DNA from: JBCCCJ01 sp039029315 | GTDB taxonomy: Bacteria > Bacteroidota > Bacteroidia > J057 | DNA length: 64,000 bases | Reading direction: 5' to 3' | Assembly (NCBI GenBank): GCA_039029315.1 | Contig: JBCCGK010000053.1 | Span: 10,506-74,505, forward strand | Part shown: positions 17,478 to 26,936 of the stretch, in pieces | Layout of the letters: each line of letters opens with the position of its first letter | Position numbering within the stretch: the stretch's first letter is position 1 | Notes under the pieces: generated by a model | The model's input: only the letters and a program-made list of their open reading frames with translations | The model's database searches: none | Told to the model about the DNA's origin: nothing | Position numbers and translations under genes: made by a program

Positions 17478-19661
17478 ATGAGAAGATTTTGGTATTGTTT
17501 CTCCTTGATTATTGTTGGATCATTTCTACAAGCTCAGGATTTGCCTCTCTATTCGGGAGAACTCTCCCGGTCCGGGCAACAGGATTGGCTTCTGGACAAT
17601 TCTTCCTTCTCGGCCAAGGTATATCGCGGCCAGAATCCCAAAGAACTCATCCTGTCCAATGGGTTGATTCGAAGGATTTTTCGTCTGGCACCTAATGCTG
17701 CAACCATAGGATTTGACAATCTGATGACTGGGGAAAGCATCTTGAGAGGGGTGAAGGCAGAAGCGGAAGTCAAGATCAATGGACAAACCTACGCAGTAGG
17801 TGGATTAATTGGGCAGTCCAATTATGCCTTTTTGCTTCCAGAATGGGTGGATCAATTGTTCGCAGATTCTTCGGCAATGCGCTTTGTCAAGATGGAGGTG
17901 AGCAGCCCAGATGCTCCTTTTGAATGGAAACAGGTGAGATATCATGCTCCGAATGTCTCATGGCCGCCCAAGGGAATTCATCTTCGGATGGATTATCAGA
18001 TGCCCGCTGCTTCGCCTCTTCAGGATATCATGGTCTCAGTACATTATGAGCTGTATGATGGCATTCCGGTCCTGGCCAAATGGATCAGTGTTCACAATCA
18101 TTCTTCAGAACAAATCCTCCTCAATAGCTTCTCAAGTGAAATTCTGGCAGTGGTCGAATATGGGTCTTCCGTAGAAACCAGAGAATACAATGTTCCCCCA
18201 CCCAATCTTCATGTGGAGACCGATTATGCCTTCGCCAGCATGAATGCGCGAGATGCCAACCATCATGCTGTTCATTGGGAAGCAGATTCACACTACCTCT
18301 CACAAGTCAATTATCTGCGACAAACCCCTTGCCTGCTCAAAGTCAGTCCAGAGGTAGGTCCTGAATTGGGGATTGCCTCGGGAGATACGTTCGACAGCTT
18401 TCGCGCCTTTCTTCTTCCCTATGACAGCTATGACCGAGAAAGAAATGGCCTGGCTCGAAGAAGAATGTATAGGAACCTTGCTCCCTGGACGACAGAAAAT
18501 CCCCTGATGATGCACGCACGTTTTGCCGATTGGGAGCGAGTCAAAACAGCAATAGATCAGGCTGCTGAAGTTGGTTTTGACATGGTGATCCTGACTTTTG
18601 GGAGTGGCTTCAATATGGAAGATGACAGCCCTGATTATCTGGCAAAAATGACACAGTATGCAGAGTATGCCAGGGAAAAAGGGGTAGAAATTGGTGGCTA
18701 TTCTTTGTTGGCATCCAGAAAAATTGGGGATGGTCAAGATGTGGTCATGCCGGAAGGAGAAAGCCCCACCTTTGGAAATTCTCCCTGCATCGGGAGCGAA
18801 TGGGGACATCGGTATTTTGAGACATTATATCAATTCTACCAACAGACAGGCTTTTCATTACTGGAACATGATGGCTCCTATCCAGGAGATGTCTGTGCCT
18901 CCTCAGCACATCCCGGACATCAGGGGTTGGAAGATTCCAGATGGACTCAATATCAAGTGATTTCAGCCTTTTATCAGTGGTGCCGACAAGAAGGGATCTA
19001 CCTCAATATTCCGGACTACTACTATATGACAGGTGGGAACAAATGTGCGATGGGCTATCGTGAAGTCAATTGGAGTTTGCCCAGAGCGGAGCAAGTGATT
19101 CACACCCGCCAAAACATCTATGATGGAACCTGGAACAAACTGGTAAGCATGGGCTGGATGTTTGTGCCCTTGACCGAATATCACGGCGGTGGGGCCGCAG
19201 CAACCATAGAACCGCTGGAGGAACACCTGGATCATTATGAGAGAATGATGATGTCAAATCTGGGGGCAGGGGTCCAGGCCTGTTACCGCGGGCCCAGATT
19301 GTATGATTCTGACAAGACCTTGTCGATGGTTCGGTCTACCATCGATTGGTACAAAATGCATCGAGAGGTCCTGGAAGGAGACATGATCCATCTCAGGCGT
19401 GCAGATGGACGCGATCTGGATTATTGGTTAATGGTCAATCCTCAAAGCAAAGAAAAAGGAGCGCTGGTGGTGTTCAATCCGTTGGCGGAGGATCTGGAAA
19501 AGGACATACAGGTTCCCTTGTATTATACGGGATTGACTGATTCAGTAAGCGTCAAGCAGACTGGCCTGGATGATCGCAGGATAGAATTGGATCGGACCTA
19601 TCAGATTTCGCTTCCTGTGAAGGTGCCCGCGGGAAAATGGACAGTGGTGTTTTTTGAATAA
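17478..19661 (+). CDS. secreted clan GH-D-like glycoside hydrolase (alpha-galactosidase-like)
   Basis: 727 residues starting with a signal peptide (MRRFWYCFSLIIVGSFLQAQ). Residues ~40-330 form a beta-sandwich-like N-terminal region, ~340-620 a TIM-barrel-like region, and the last ~90 residues a beta domain, the order found in GH36-type enzymes. A likely nucleophile Asp lies in FSLLEHDGSYPGDVC, with conserved-looking YREVNWSLPRAEQ and TEYHGGGAAATIEP downstream. Its placement near a sulfatase operon suggests polysaccharide degradation. The family is inferred from pattern; GH27/GH36 relatives or an uncharacterised clan GH-D family remain possible. Confidence 0.65.
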   Translation: MRRFWYCFSLIIVGSFLQAQDLPLYSGELSRSGQQDWLLDNSSFSAKVYRGQNPKELILSNGLIRRIFRLAPNAATIGFDNLMTGESILRGVKAEAEVKINGQTYAVGGLIGQSNYAFLLPEWVDQLFADSSAMRFVKMEVSSPDAPFEWKQVRYHAPNVSWPPKGIHLRMDYQMPAASPLQDIMVSVHYELYDGIPVLAKWISVHNHSSEQILLNSFSSEILAVVEYGSSVETREYNVPPPNLHVETDYAFASMNARDANHHAVHWEADSHYLSQVNYLRQTPCLLKVSPEVGPELGIASGDTFDSFRAFLLPYDSYDRERNGLARRRMYRNLAPWTTENPLMMHARFADWERVKTAIDQAAEVGFDMVILTFGSGFNMEDDSPDYLAKMTQYAEYAREKGVEIGGYSLLASRKIGDGQDVVMPEGESPTFGNSPCIGSEWGHRYFETLYQFYQQTGFSLLEHDGSYPGDVCASSAHPGHQGLEDSRWTQYQVISAFYQWCRQEGIYLNIPDYYYMTGGNKCAMGYREVNWSLPRAEQVIHTRQNIYDGTWNKLVSMGWMFVPLTEYHGGGAAATIEPLEEHLDHYERMMMSNLGAGVQACYRGPRLYDSDKTLSMVRSTIDWYKMHREVLEGDMIHLRRADGRDLDYWLMVNPQSKEKGALVVFNPLAEDLEKDIQVPLYYTGLTDSVSVKQTGLDDRRIELDRTYQISLPVKVPAGKWTVVFFE

Positions 19662-19747
19662 ATGGAAGATAGCGTGCGGATCTCTAATGCTCGATGGGGG
19701 GATAGGAGTGTCTGCCAGGGGATTGTAAAGATCTAATAATGACAGGT

Positions 19748-19872
19748 AAGTAAGGGGACAAATTTATTTGTGAGGGAAATAGGGGAAATAAGGAATAAAT
19801 CTTACCAATCAAGCCAGTATATCCCCTATTTCCCTTATCCCCAAAATCAACCCTAATATTGTCCACCCACTT
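19748..19872 (+). repeat. MITE-like repeat, copy A (125 bp)
   Basis: Imperfect terminal inverted repeats AAGTAAGGGGACA (19748-19760) and TGTCCACCCACTT (19860-19872) bracket a partly self-complementary core rich in GGGAAATAGGGG on one side and CCCCTATTTCCC on the other. The core word TCTTACCAATCAAGCCAGTA recurs in copy B on the opposite strand. There is no coding capacity. The element sits between the glycosidase-like gene and the permease and may carry part of the permease promoter region. Confidence 0.75.
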
Positions 19873-19891
19873 AATTTTCTTGACTGAGACT

Positions 19892-21373
19892 ATGACGACT
19901 ACCAAAACCAGCTTAACAAGACAATTGGGTCTGGGTGGACTTGTTGCAACTGGCATTTGCTCCATGTTGGGTGCCTCTGTCTATGTTGTTCCCTTTATGA
20001 TCCAGCGGAATGTTCCGGGAATTGGTCCTTATGTCCTGTACGCATTCCTTTTTGCGGCGGTGCCAGCTTTGTTGGCTGCTTATGCCTATGCCCTGCTATC
20101 ATCTGCTATGCCAAGAGCGGGAGGCAGCTACATTTTTGCCAGCAGGGGATTGCATCCCTATTTGGGTTTTGTCGCAAGTTTTTCCCAATGGTTTGGTTTG
20201 TCCGTTGCCATTGGTGTTATCTCTTATATCACCATTCCTTTTATCAGAGATACCGCATTGACGCTGGATATGTTCGAATTTGCCCAAATCCTTGACATGC
20301 CTGGCGTCAGAGTAGGCCTTGCACTTGTTCTGTTATGGGTGTTTGTTGGGATCAATATACGGGGGTTGCGTTCATATCAGTTGACTTTGATTCCCATGAT
20401 GATTGTCATGTTCAGTCTGGGCGTGCTTGTGATCTTTGCCACGCTTCATGTCACACAGGAAGATTTTGCACAGGAATTGCTGAAACACGAAGGGAGACAG
20501 ATTTCCACCACTGTCGCAAGCTTTCATTTTCCGACCTTTCTGACAGCGGCCGCCTTGCTTTTTTCTTCCTTCATTGGATTTGACAGCATTGCTCAGGCAG
20601 GCGGGGAAGCCAAAAACCCAAAGCGAAACCTGCCTCTCGCCATTGCGATTGCTATTCTGGGAGTAGGGCTGTATTATTTCATTTTTGTAGCGGCGGTGTA
20701 TCGGGCAGTTCCCTGGCAATTCATTGCTGAAGAAGCGATGAACAAAGACATCAGTGCACCAGGCCTGCTGAGCTATATGCTCCCGACAGGCTGGGCGGTA
20801 CTGATCATCGGAGGGGCAGCCATCGCTCTGATCAATGACCTTCCTGCCATGTTGCTATCTGTTTCCAGGCTGATGTTTGCTTGGGCGAAAGATGGCATAT
20901 TTCCCGCCTCGATCGCCAACATCCACGCCACCAATCAGACCCCTGTGAATGCGCTCATTATTAGTGGCGGGATGGCCAGTGTCGGAATTTTGGGAAGTCA
21001 TTGGGCTGGAGACTTCTTCCTGGGCGTAGACATTATGGTCACCTCAATGTTGGTGAATTTTATTTTGATGTGCGCCACAGTTCTCTCTGTGCCCAAAAGA
21101 AATCCATCACTGGCAGTAGGCATGAAGCACTTGAGTTCCATTCTGTGGCAAAAAGGCATTGCCATATCAGGCATTCTCCTCCTTGCTTTGTTTCTTTGCG
21201 TTCACCTGTACAAAGACATATCTGCTGACCTTCAAGCCTGGTATTATCATTCCACTCCTGTCTGGCTCATTGTTCTGGCACTGGCTTCTCTGATTTATTG
21301 GTCCAACATGCGACGAATGAAGCAATCGGGAGAAGAGGTTCAGGAAAAATTCCTCAACTTGCCTGGGGAGTGA
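19892..21373 (+). CDS. APC-superfamily amino acid permease
   Basis: 493 residues from the ATG at 19892; the upstream frame opens in the MITE-like repeat. About twelve hydrophobic helices are visible. The first carries the APC substrate/cation motif GLGGLVATGICSMLGASVYV (unwound helix 1), and helix 6 has SSFIGFDSIAQAGGEAKNPK, the F-G-x-(D/E)-x3-x2-E-x-K-NP signature of APC transporters. It probably imports or exchanges an amino acid at the inner membrane. It is followed 73 bases downstream by the aldo/keto reductase-RidA fusion in the same direction, which may share its transcript. Substrate unknown. Confidence 0.87.
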   Translation: MTTTKTSLTRQLGLGGLVATGICSMLGASVYVVPFMIQRNVPGIGPYVLYAFLFAAVPALLAAYAYALLSSAMPRAGGSYIFASRGLHPYLGFVASFSQWFGLSVAIGVISYITIPFIRDTALTLDMFEFAQILDMPGVRVGLALVLLWVFVGINIRGLRSYQLTLIPMMIVMFSLGVLVIFATLHVTQEDFAQELLKHEGRQISTTVASFHFPTFLTAAALLFSSFIGFDSIAQAGGEAKNPKRNLPLAIAIAILGVGLYYFIFVAAVYRAVPWQFIAEEAMNKDISAPGLLSYMLPTGWAVLIIGGAAIALINDLPAMLLSVSRLMFAWAKDGIFPASIANIHATNQTPVNALIISGGMASVGILGSHWAGDFFLGVDIMVTSMLVNFILMCATVLSVPKRNPSLAVGMKHLSSILWQKGIAISGILLLALFLCVHLYKDISADLQAWYYHSTPVWLIVLALASLIYWSNMRRMKQSGEEVQEKFLNLPGE

Positions 21374-21446
21374 GTTATTGGTTATTGAGTTGTTGGTTCT
21401 GTACGATTATTTACCCTATTTCCCTACAATCCTCCCAAACCATTCC

Positions 21447-22901
21447 ATGCACATTCCTCATATTCAACTCGCAACAGACCTTCACATATCTCCCCTGCTC
21501 AATGGTCTGTGGCAAATCGCCGACATGGAGAGAGATGGTAAGGTCATCGATCTCGACAAGGCTGCTGCTGCCATGCAGACATACCTCGACCGTGGACTCT
21601 CTACCTTCGATATGGCTGATCATTATGGGTCTGCAGAAATTATTTCGGGCTTATTCAGGGAACAATTGCTTGATCCTTCTTCCATTCAGCTATTGACGAA
21701 ATGGGTTCCAGAACCAGGTCCATCTTCTAAAGAAAAAGTTAGGCGAGCTATCGAACGATCGCTTGAACGTCTCAAGAGCTCGCAGCTGGATCTGCTCCAG
21801 TATCATGCCTGGAATTATGCAGATCCTGCCTATCTGGATGATTTGTTTTACCTGAATGAATTGAGGCAGGAAGGGATGATCACACATCTCGGGCTGACAA
21901 ATTTCGATTCTGCACATCTCAATTTGGTACTGGAAACAGGGATTCCTATTGTTTCCAATCAAATTTGTTACTCCTTGCTTGACCAAAGAGCTGCTTCTTC
22001 TATGACAGCAGTTTGCCACAAACATGGGGTCAAGCTATTGGCTTTCGGAACGATGGCGGGAGGATTTTTTTCAGATAGGTGGGTGAACAAAGCTGATCCC
22101 GGCATTCATAATGGCTTAACCTGGTCTCAGATGAAGTATCGTCGCTTTATAGAAGAAAGTGGCGGCTGGGGCTCATTCCAGCAATTGTTGCACGTTCTTC
22201 AAGAGCTTGCCCACAAACATGGGGTCAGTATTCCTCAAGTGGCAAGTGCATATATTCTCCGTCAAGCTGCTGTTGCAGGGGTGATTGTCGGTGTTCGCTT
22301 GGGTCAGGATAGATATTTGGACGACAATGTGAGTATACTTCAAGTGGATCTGGATAATGAGGATCTTGAGAAGATTCAACATCAATTGGCCACTCAAATG
22401 TCTATTCCGGGAGACTGTGGAGATGAATACCGTAAGCCTCCCTTTCTGACAGCCTCTGGAGATCTCAGTCATCATCTGGATGCCTTTCCTCCTCCCTATC
22501 CTGTGGTACAGGTCTCACAGAATCGCAGCAAGGTATTGAGCGGTACGATCTGGGAAGAATTGGCTGGATTTAGTCGAGCTACCCGCATAGGGAATCGGAT
22601 TCTGATATCCGGAACGACCTCCACCCATGGCCATCGCTGCATCGGAGGCAAGGACCCGGCAGCTCAGGCACACTTCATTCTGGACAAAATTGCCGGAACC
22701 TTACACTCCTTTGGTGCAAGTATGAAAGAGGTAATCAGAACTCGGATCTATATTCAACGCATGGAAGATTGGGAAGTGATTGCGAAGGTTCACGGAGATC
22801 GCTTTCGAGACATTCAACCTGCCAATACGATGATCCGGGCGGACCTGATTGGAGAAGAATATCTGCTTGAGATTGAAGCCGAAGCGGAGATGCCTGTATG
22901 A
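21447..22901 (+). CDS. aldo/keto reductase fused to a C-terminal RidA (YjgF) domain
   Basis: 484 residues from the ATG at 21447, chosen because it starts the reductase fold. Residues 1-~315 are an NADPH-dependent aldo/keto reductase barrel. The catalytic Asp and Tyr are in FDMADHYGSAE, the Lys in LLTKWVPEP, and the substrate His in LLQYHAWNYAD. Residues ~355-484 are a RidA-type domain (GNRILISGTTSTHG, then VIRTRIYIQRMEDWEVI, and a final motif with IRADLIGEEYLLEIEAEA). RidA proteins hydrolyse reactive enamine/imine intermediates, so the fusion may couple carbonyl reduction with imine removal in amino acid or sugar catabolism. That coupling is inference. Confidence 0.87.
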   Translation: MHIPHIQLATDLHISPLLNGLWQIADMERDGKVIDLDKAAAAMQTYLDRGLSTFDMADHYGSAEIISGLFREQLLDPSSIQLLTKWVPEPGPSSKEKVRRAIERSLERLKSSQLDLLQYHAWNYADPAYLDDLFYLNELRQEGMITHLGLTNFDSAHLNLVLETGIPIVSNQICYSLLDQRAASSMTAVCHKHGVKLLAFGTMAGGFFSDRWVNKADPGIHNGLTWSQMKYRRFIEESGGWGSFQQLLHVLQELAHKHGVSIPQVASAYILRQAAVAGVIVGVRLGQDRYLDDNVSILQVDLDNEDLEKIQHQLATQMSIPGDCGDEYRKPPFLTASGDLSHHLDAFPPPYPVVQVSQNRSKVLSGTIWEELAGFSRATRIGNRILISGTTSTHGHRCIGGKDPAAQAHFILDKIAGTLHSFGASMKEVIRTRIYIQRMEDWEVIAKVHGDRFRDIQPANTMIRADLIGEEYLLEIEAEAEMPV

Positions 22902-22930
22902 CCTATACCTTCACCATTCTGCTTGACTAC

Positions 22931-24997
22931 TTAATACCCTAGCAACTCCTCTATCTTGCTCTGGACTTTCTGAGCTGAAGGCAGCATAGTAGCTTCCAGG
23001 GTACTGTTCAGGGGAATGGCAGGCATATTCTCAGCGCCCATGCACATGACAGGTGCGTCCAAATGACGAAAGCATTTTTCCTGAATCAGGCCACTCAAGC
23101 TACGTGCGAAGGAATTGTTCACGGCCTCTTCGGTAAGAACAAGACAACGGTTGTGCTGCCGAACTGAAGCAAATATGGTCTCTTCATCCAAAGGATACAG
23201 GCTTCGAAGGTCGACGATTTCTACTTTTCCAGGGAATTCTTTGGCAGCATTCAGCGCCCAGTGGACCCCCATCCCATAGGTGATGATACACATACTTTCT
23301 CCTTGTTCGATGGAAGAAGCAGATGCTTCCAACACTTTGTTGGCTTGTCCCAAAGGCAGAATGTAGTCTGCGTCTGGTTCGATGGTTCTTGCAGCTGATG
23401 TCCCGGGAACTTTGGACCAATACAAGCCCTTGTGTTCAAAAATGACAACCGGATTGGGATCATAATAGGCCGCTTTGATCAGCCCCTTGAGATCAGCCCC
23501 ATTGCTGGGGTAGGCGATCTTGACCCCTTTGATGTTGGCAACAATGGATTCCACACTGGAGGAATGGTAAGGACCACCACTTCCATAAGCGCCAATGGGA
23601 ACCCGCAGCACCATGCTCACAGGAAATTTGCCGTTTGACAGATAACAGGATCGGCTCACTTCTGTGAACAATTGGTTGATTCCGGGAAAAATATAATCGG
23701 CAAACTGGACCTCAACAATGGGCTTGAGACCTACGGCAGACATCCCAGCAGTAGACCCTACAATGAAGGCTTCCTGAATCGGGGTATTAAAGACGCGATC
23801 ATCGCCGAACTTTTGTGCCAGCGTTGCTGCCTCACGAAATACGCCTCCCAAGCGGCCTCCAACGTCCTGCCCATACAGCAGACATTCCTGATGCTTCCGC
23901 ATGAGTTCCTCTACAGCATGCAAGGCACAATCTACCATCACGACTTCGCTCCCCCCTTCAGGAACACGAATACCAGATTCATGCTGAACAGGGGTTGGTG
24001 CGAAATCATGCTTGAACAAATCCTCGGGGGAAGGATCGTCGGCGGATAAAGCCTTTTCAAAATCGGTTTGTAAGAGCATTTGGGCCGCAGCCTCTATCTG
24101 GGACAAATCATCAGGTGCCATCCCGGCATCCAACAATTGTCCTCGAAGTATCGGAAATGGGTCTCTAAGTTTTTGAACGTCCAGATCATCTCGGTACCAC
24201 TCCATCCGCACCCCGGAAGTATGGTGGTTGAGTAGCGGCACCCTGGCATGAAGCAGAAAGGGCCGACGCTCGGTCCGCATCTTGTGAATGATTCGCTTCA
24301 GTTGGAGGTAGCACTGGACAAAATCACTGCCATCAATGCTAATGCCTTCTATTCCATGAAATCCCTGAATGTATTCATTGGCATCCTGTGCCCTGATTTC
24401 TTCTGCTTTTGCGGAAATGTCCCATTCGTTATCCTGAACCAGAAACAAAATAGGCAACTGCCTCAATCCTGCCATCTGAAAAGCTTCAGCGACTTCTCCT
24501 TCGGTGATGCAGGCATCACCCAAAGAACACAACACAATTGGTGCCTCCTCTTCCTCGTCCAGCTGCATTGTTTCCCTATACTGAATCCCCATGGCTGCTC
24601 CTGTCGCTGGAATCGCCTGCATCCCTGTCGCAGATGATTGATGTGGAATGGTCGGCTTGTCAGGATCTTTGAGGCTAGGATGACTGTAGTAGGTTCGTCC
24701 TCCAGAAAAGGGATCCTCTTTTTTCGCAAGCAATTGAAGCATCAGATCATATGGCTGCATACCGATCGCCAGTAGCATAGAATCATCCCGGTAGTATGGA
24801 TATGCCAAATCTTGTGGTAACAACTGCATTCCAGCAGCAATTTGGATAGCCTCATGTCCCCGACTGGTTGCATGTACATATTTGGACACCTGTTTGAAAT
24901 TGGCTTCATAGAGCTCAGTCATGCCCTTGGCCGTACACATCAACTGATACGCTTGCTGGAGGAGGTGTTTCTCAATTCGGGGGGAGGTGAGGATCAT
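22931..24997 (-). CDS. 2-oxoacid dehydrogenase E1 component, fused alpha and beta subunits
   Basis: 688 residues. The first ~330 residues are the E1-alpha half with the thiamine-diphosphate motif in CSLGDACITEGEVAEAFQMA ending near VQDNEWDIS (GD-x-N spacing). The second half (~350-688) is E1-beta with EAFIVGSTAGMSAVGLKPIVEVQFADYIFPGINQL-type signatures and a C-terminal transketolase domain (VEIVDLRSLYPLDEETI). This single-chain form is common in Bacteroidota and usually acts in branched-chain 2-oxoacid decarboxylation, feeding E2/E3 encoded elsewhere. It is divergent from an Lrp/AsnC regulator across about 200 AT-rich bases with a good Lrp-like box, so leucine-responsive control is likely. 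Confidence 0.9.
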   Translation of the reverse strand: MILTSPRIEKHLLQQAYQLMCTAKGMTELYEANFKQVSKYVHATSRGHEAIQIAAGMQLLPQDLAYPYYRDDSMLLAIGMQPYDLMLQLLAKKEDPFSGGRTYYSHPSLKDPDKPTIPHQSSATGMQAIPATGAAMGIQYRETMQLDEEEEAPIVLCSLGDACITEGEVAEAFQMAGLRQLPILFLVQDNEWDISAKAEEIRAQDANEYIQGFHGIEGISIDGSDFVQCYLQLKRIIHKMRTERRPFLLHARVPLLNHHTSGVRMEWYRDDLDVQKLRDPFPILRGQLLDAGMAPDDLSQIEAAAQMLLQTDFEKALSADDPSPEDLFKHDFAPTPVQHESGIRVPEGGSEVVMVDCALHAVEELMRKHQECLLYGQDVGGRLGGVFREAATLAQKFGDDRVFNTPIQEAFIVGSTAGMSAVGLKPIVEVQFADYIFPGINQLFTEVSRSCYLSNGKFPVSMVLRVPIGAYGSGGPYHSSSVESIVANIKGVKIAYPSNGADLKGLIKAAYYDPNPVVIFEHKGLYWSKVPGTSAARTIEPDADYILPLGQANKVLEASASSIEQGESMCIITYGMGVHWALNAAKEFPGKVEIVDLRSLYPLDEETIFASVRQHNRCLVLTEEAVNNSFARSLSGLIQEKCFRHLDAPVMCMGAENMPAIPLNSTLEATMLPSAQKVQSKIEELLGY

Positions 24998-25044
24998 TCT
25001 ACTTGCGGGTAAATTAATTTAGCGAAAAGAAAAGACTCAAATAT

Positions 25045-25059
25045 TAGAATTATTCTCTA
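25045..25059. promoter_or_regulatory. candidate Lrp/AsnC operator
   Basis: TAGAATTATTCTCTA fits 12 of 15 positions of the E. coli Lrp consensus YAGHAWATTWTDCTR. It is a dyad with TAGA/TCTA ends, extended to ATTAGA (25043-25048) and TCTAAT (25056-25061). It lies 48 bases upstream of the E1 start and about 140 upstream of the Lrp/AsnC start, in the shared divergent promoter region. Confidence 0.55.
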
Positions 25060-25196
25060 ATAATTTACGCATTTATGTCCTCTTTTTCTGAAATTTTCTA
25101 TAATTTGGTTGTTTCAAATATTTTTTAAATAAATAAAAGAATATATCACCATTCGCTTTGATTTTTTTCTCTCTTTCAGAAAAATATTCTGCCTGC

Positions 25197-25637
25197 ATGA
25201 AACCACTTGACAACATAGACCGAAAAATCCTCGAATTGCTGCAGCAAGATGGTCGAATGACTGTCAAGGAGATGTCTGGCAGACTCAATTTGTCTACCAC
25301 CCCTGTATTTGAACGAATCAAAAAACTGGAACGCGCTGGCATCATTGATCACTATACAGTGGTTCTGAATCAAGAAAAACTGGGTAAAAAGTTCACAGCA
25401 TTTGCCCACATCTCCCTCAAGGACCATTCAAAAAAATTAGTAGAAGAATTTGCCGAGAAGATTATCACCTTCCCCGAAGTCATGGAATGTCATTATGTGA
25501 CTGGCGGATCTGATTTTATCATCAAGATTCTGGTCGAGGACATGGATACCTACAAAGCCTTTATGATGGACAAGCTATTTGAGGTACCCAATATTGCGAA
25601 ACTGGAGTCGTATTTGTCGCTGACAGAGCGGAAGTGA
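25197..25637 (+). CDS. Lrp/AsnC family transcriptional regulator
   Basis: About 146 residues from the ATG at 25197. Residues 1-60 are the N-terminal winged HTH (LDNIDRKILELLQQDGRMTV, then the recognition region LNLSTTPVFERIKKLERAGI). Residues ~65-146 are the RAM ligand/oligomerisation domain with the VMECHYVTGGSDFIIKI strand. Lrp-type proteins form octamers and sense amino acids. The gene is divergent from the E1 dehydrogenase, a typical arrangement for a local regulator of branched-chain amino acid catabolism, and probably autoregulates through the candidate box at 25045-25059. Confidence 0.92.
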   Translation: MKPLDNIDRKILELLQQDGRMTVKEMSGRLNLSTTPVFERIKKLERAGIIDHYTVVLNQEKLGKKFTAFAHISLKDHSKKLVEEFAEKIITFPEVMECHYVTGGSDFIIKILVEDMDTYKAFMMDKLFEVPNIAKLESYLSLTERK

Positions 25638-25648
25638 AGACACAAGCA

Positions 25649-25773
25649 CTAGGTTGTGTTCGAAAAATAGATTTCTATCATTAAACTTGAATGCCAGATG
25701 TGATTTTCAAGCTATGAAGACCGATTTTGATAGAGCAAAAACTTGGCTCTTGTATTTTTCGAACATGACCTAG
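25649..25773. mobile_element. short inverted-repeat element (MITE-like, ~125 bp)
   Basis: Terminal inverted repeats AGGTTGTGTTCGAAAAATA (25651-25669) and TATTTTTCGAACATGACCT (25753-25771) match at 17 of 19 positions and are flanked by CTAG-forming ends (25649 and 25773). A subterminal pair CTATCA/TGATAG continues the symmetry. The interior has no ORF. The right arm contains the stop codon of the neighbouring minus-strand gene. It looks like a non-autonomous derivative of an insertion sequence; no transposase is present. Confidence 0.6.
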
Positions 25774-26936
25774 GAGAGTTTTCTAGGTGAAACGGAATTA
25801 AAGAATTCAATTTTCCTCTCCATTGTGCTTCGTTCATCTTGCCAATAGTTCAATCTATTATTGGCTTCATTGACTTTTTCTACTGGCTCATCATTATCTT
25901 GCAACACTTGTACTGCATGCTGAAGCTGGGTCAACTTATCTACAGTTTTTTCATAAGCTTTTTTGGTACCCAAACGAAGTCCATACAAATTCAGTTCGTA
26001 ACATCTTCTGGAATTTGTCTCCAATTTGTTGAGATTACCTTGATAAGCAGCGATTAACTTGGTGTAAGTTGCTTTCTTATTTACCTGATCGATAAACAAT
26101 AGATCGGGAATAAAATCACCATCGGCATCATATCGATAGTATTCTGAAACTGCCCATTTGGAGTCAATCACCCCAAAATGATGGACACTTGTCGGTTTGT
26201 AAACTACATAGAAACTACACTTGGCAAACGCTGTCTGAGGCTCTGTCTTTTTTATCAAACATCGTACGACATGGGCATAGGTTGCTTCAGAACATTTCAG
26301 GATTGTCTCCATAAAAGCGTCAGTCTCTTTCACTTTTTCGGGCCAAATTTCTGGGCGCGGCAGTACCAGAAACCGTTTGTATTCCAATAGGTATTCTTCA
26401 ATTAAGGATTCGAACAACTCATAAATTTCCTTATGGGCTTCGCTGTAATAGGGTATAGCTTTTTCGGCTTTCATGCTCGACCTGCCACGTCCGGTATAAT
26501 CGTAGACATGGATACTAGACCTTGCTTTTTCTATAACCCCTCTGACTTTAGGTAAATATAGTTCGATAAATTTTTTCTTCTTTTCCTCCTTCGACCATTT
26601 TTTATCCATTTCGAGGGTTATGAAAATACTGTCTTCATCCTCAGAGAATAGTTCTGGATCATGAATCCATTCATTAAATGGAATCTGAAATTCCTCATAC
26701 AGGATTTTAAAGGTTTGCATCCTGTTCTTGACATAAGCCTCAGACTCATTGCTCTTGTTATATATTTTTCTGTAGAGGTCTCCCCAGTTTTTCCCCCTCA
26801 ATCCAAAACGCTTAAGTAGCTGGTCCCGGAATCGAGCCTTCGCTGTGGGATCATCACGGAAGTTCGTTTTTATGTAATCCTTAAATAATTCGAGTACCTC
26901 CTGAAACTCTATGTCTTTGCCCTCTGGTGTCTTCAT
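25770..26936 (-). CDS. protein of unknown function, helical, cytoplasmic
   Basis: 388 residues, no signal peptide or membrane segment. The N-terminal 75 residues are helical and basic (RDQLLKRFGLRGKNWGDLYR). The middle has VIEKARSSIHVYDYTGRGRS followed by an aromatic-rich mixed alpha/beta region with YYRYDADGDFIPDLLFIDQ, and residues ~295-370 are predicted coiled coil. I recognise no family. The stop codon lies inside the terminal repeat of the adjacent inverted-repeat element, so the last few residues may have been created or altered by that insertion. A palindrome-rich AT-rich leader precedes it. Confidence 0.6.
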   Translation of the reverse strand: MKTPEGKDIEFQEVLELFKDYIKTNFRDDPTAKARFRDQLLKRFGLRGKNWGDLYRKIYNKSNESEAYVKNRMQTFKILYEEFQIPFNEWIHDPELFSEDEDSIFITLEMDKKWSKEEKKKKFIELYLPKVRGVIEKARSSIHVYDYTGRGRSSMKAEKAIPYYSEAHKEIYELFESLIEEYLLEYKRFLVLPRPEIWPEKVKETDAFMETILKCSEATYAHVVRCLIKKTEPQTAFAKCSFYVVYKPTSVHHFGVIDSKWAVSEYYRYDADGDFIPDLLFIDQVNKKATYTKLIAAYQGNLNKLETNSRRCYELNLYGLRLGTKKAYEKTVDKLTQLQHAVQVLQDNDEPVEKVNEANNRLNYWQDERSTMERKIEFFNSVSPRKLS

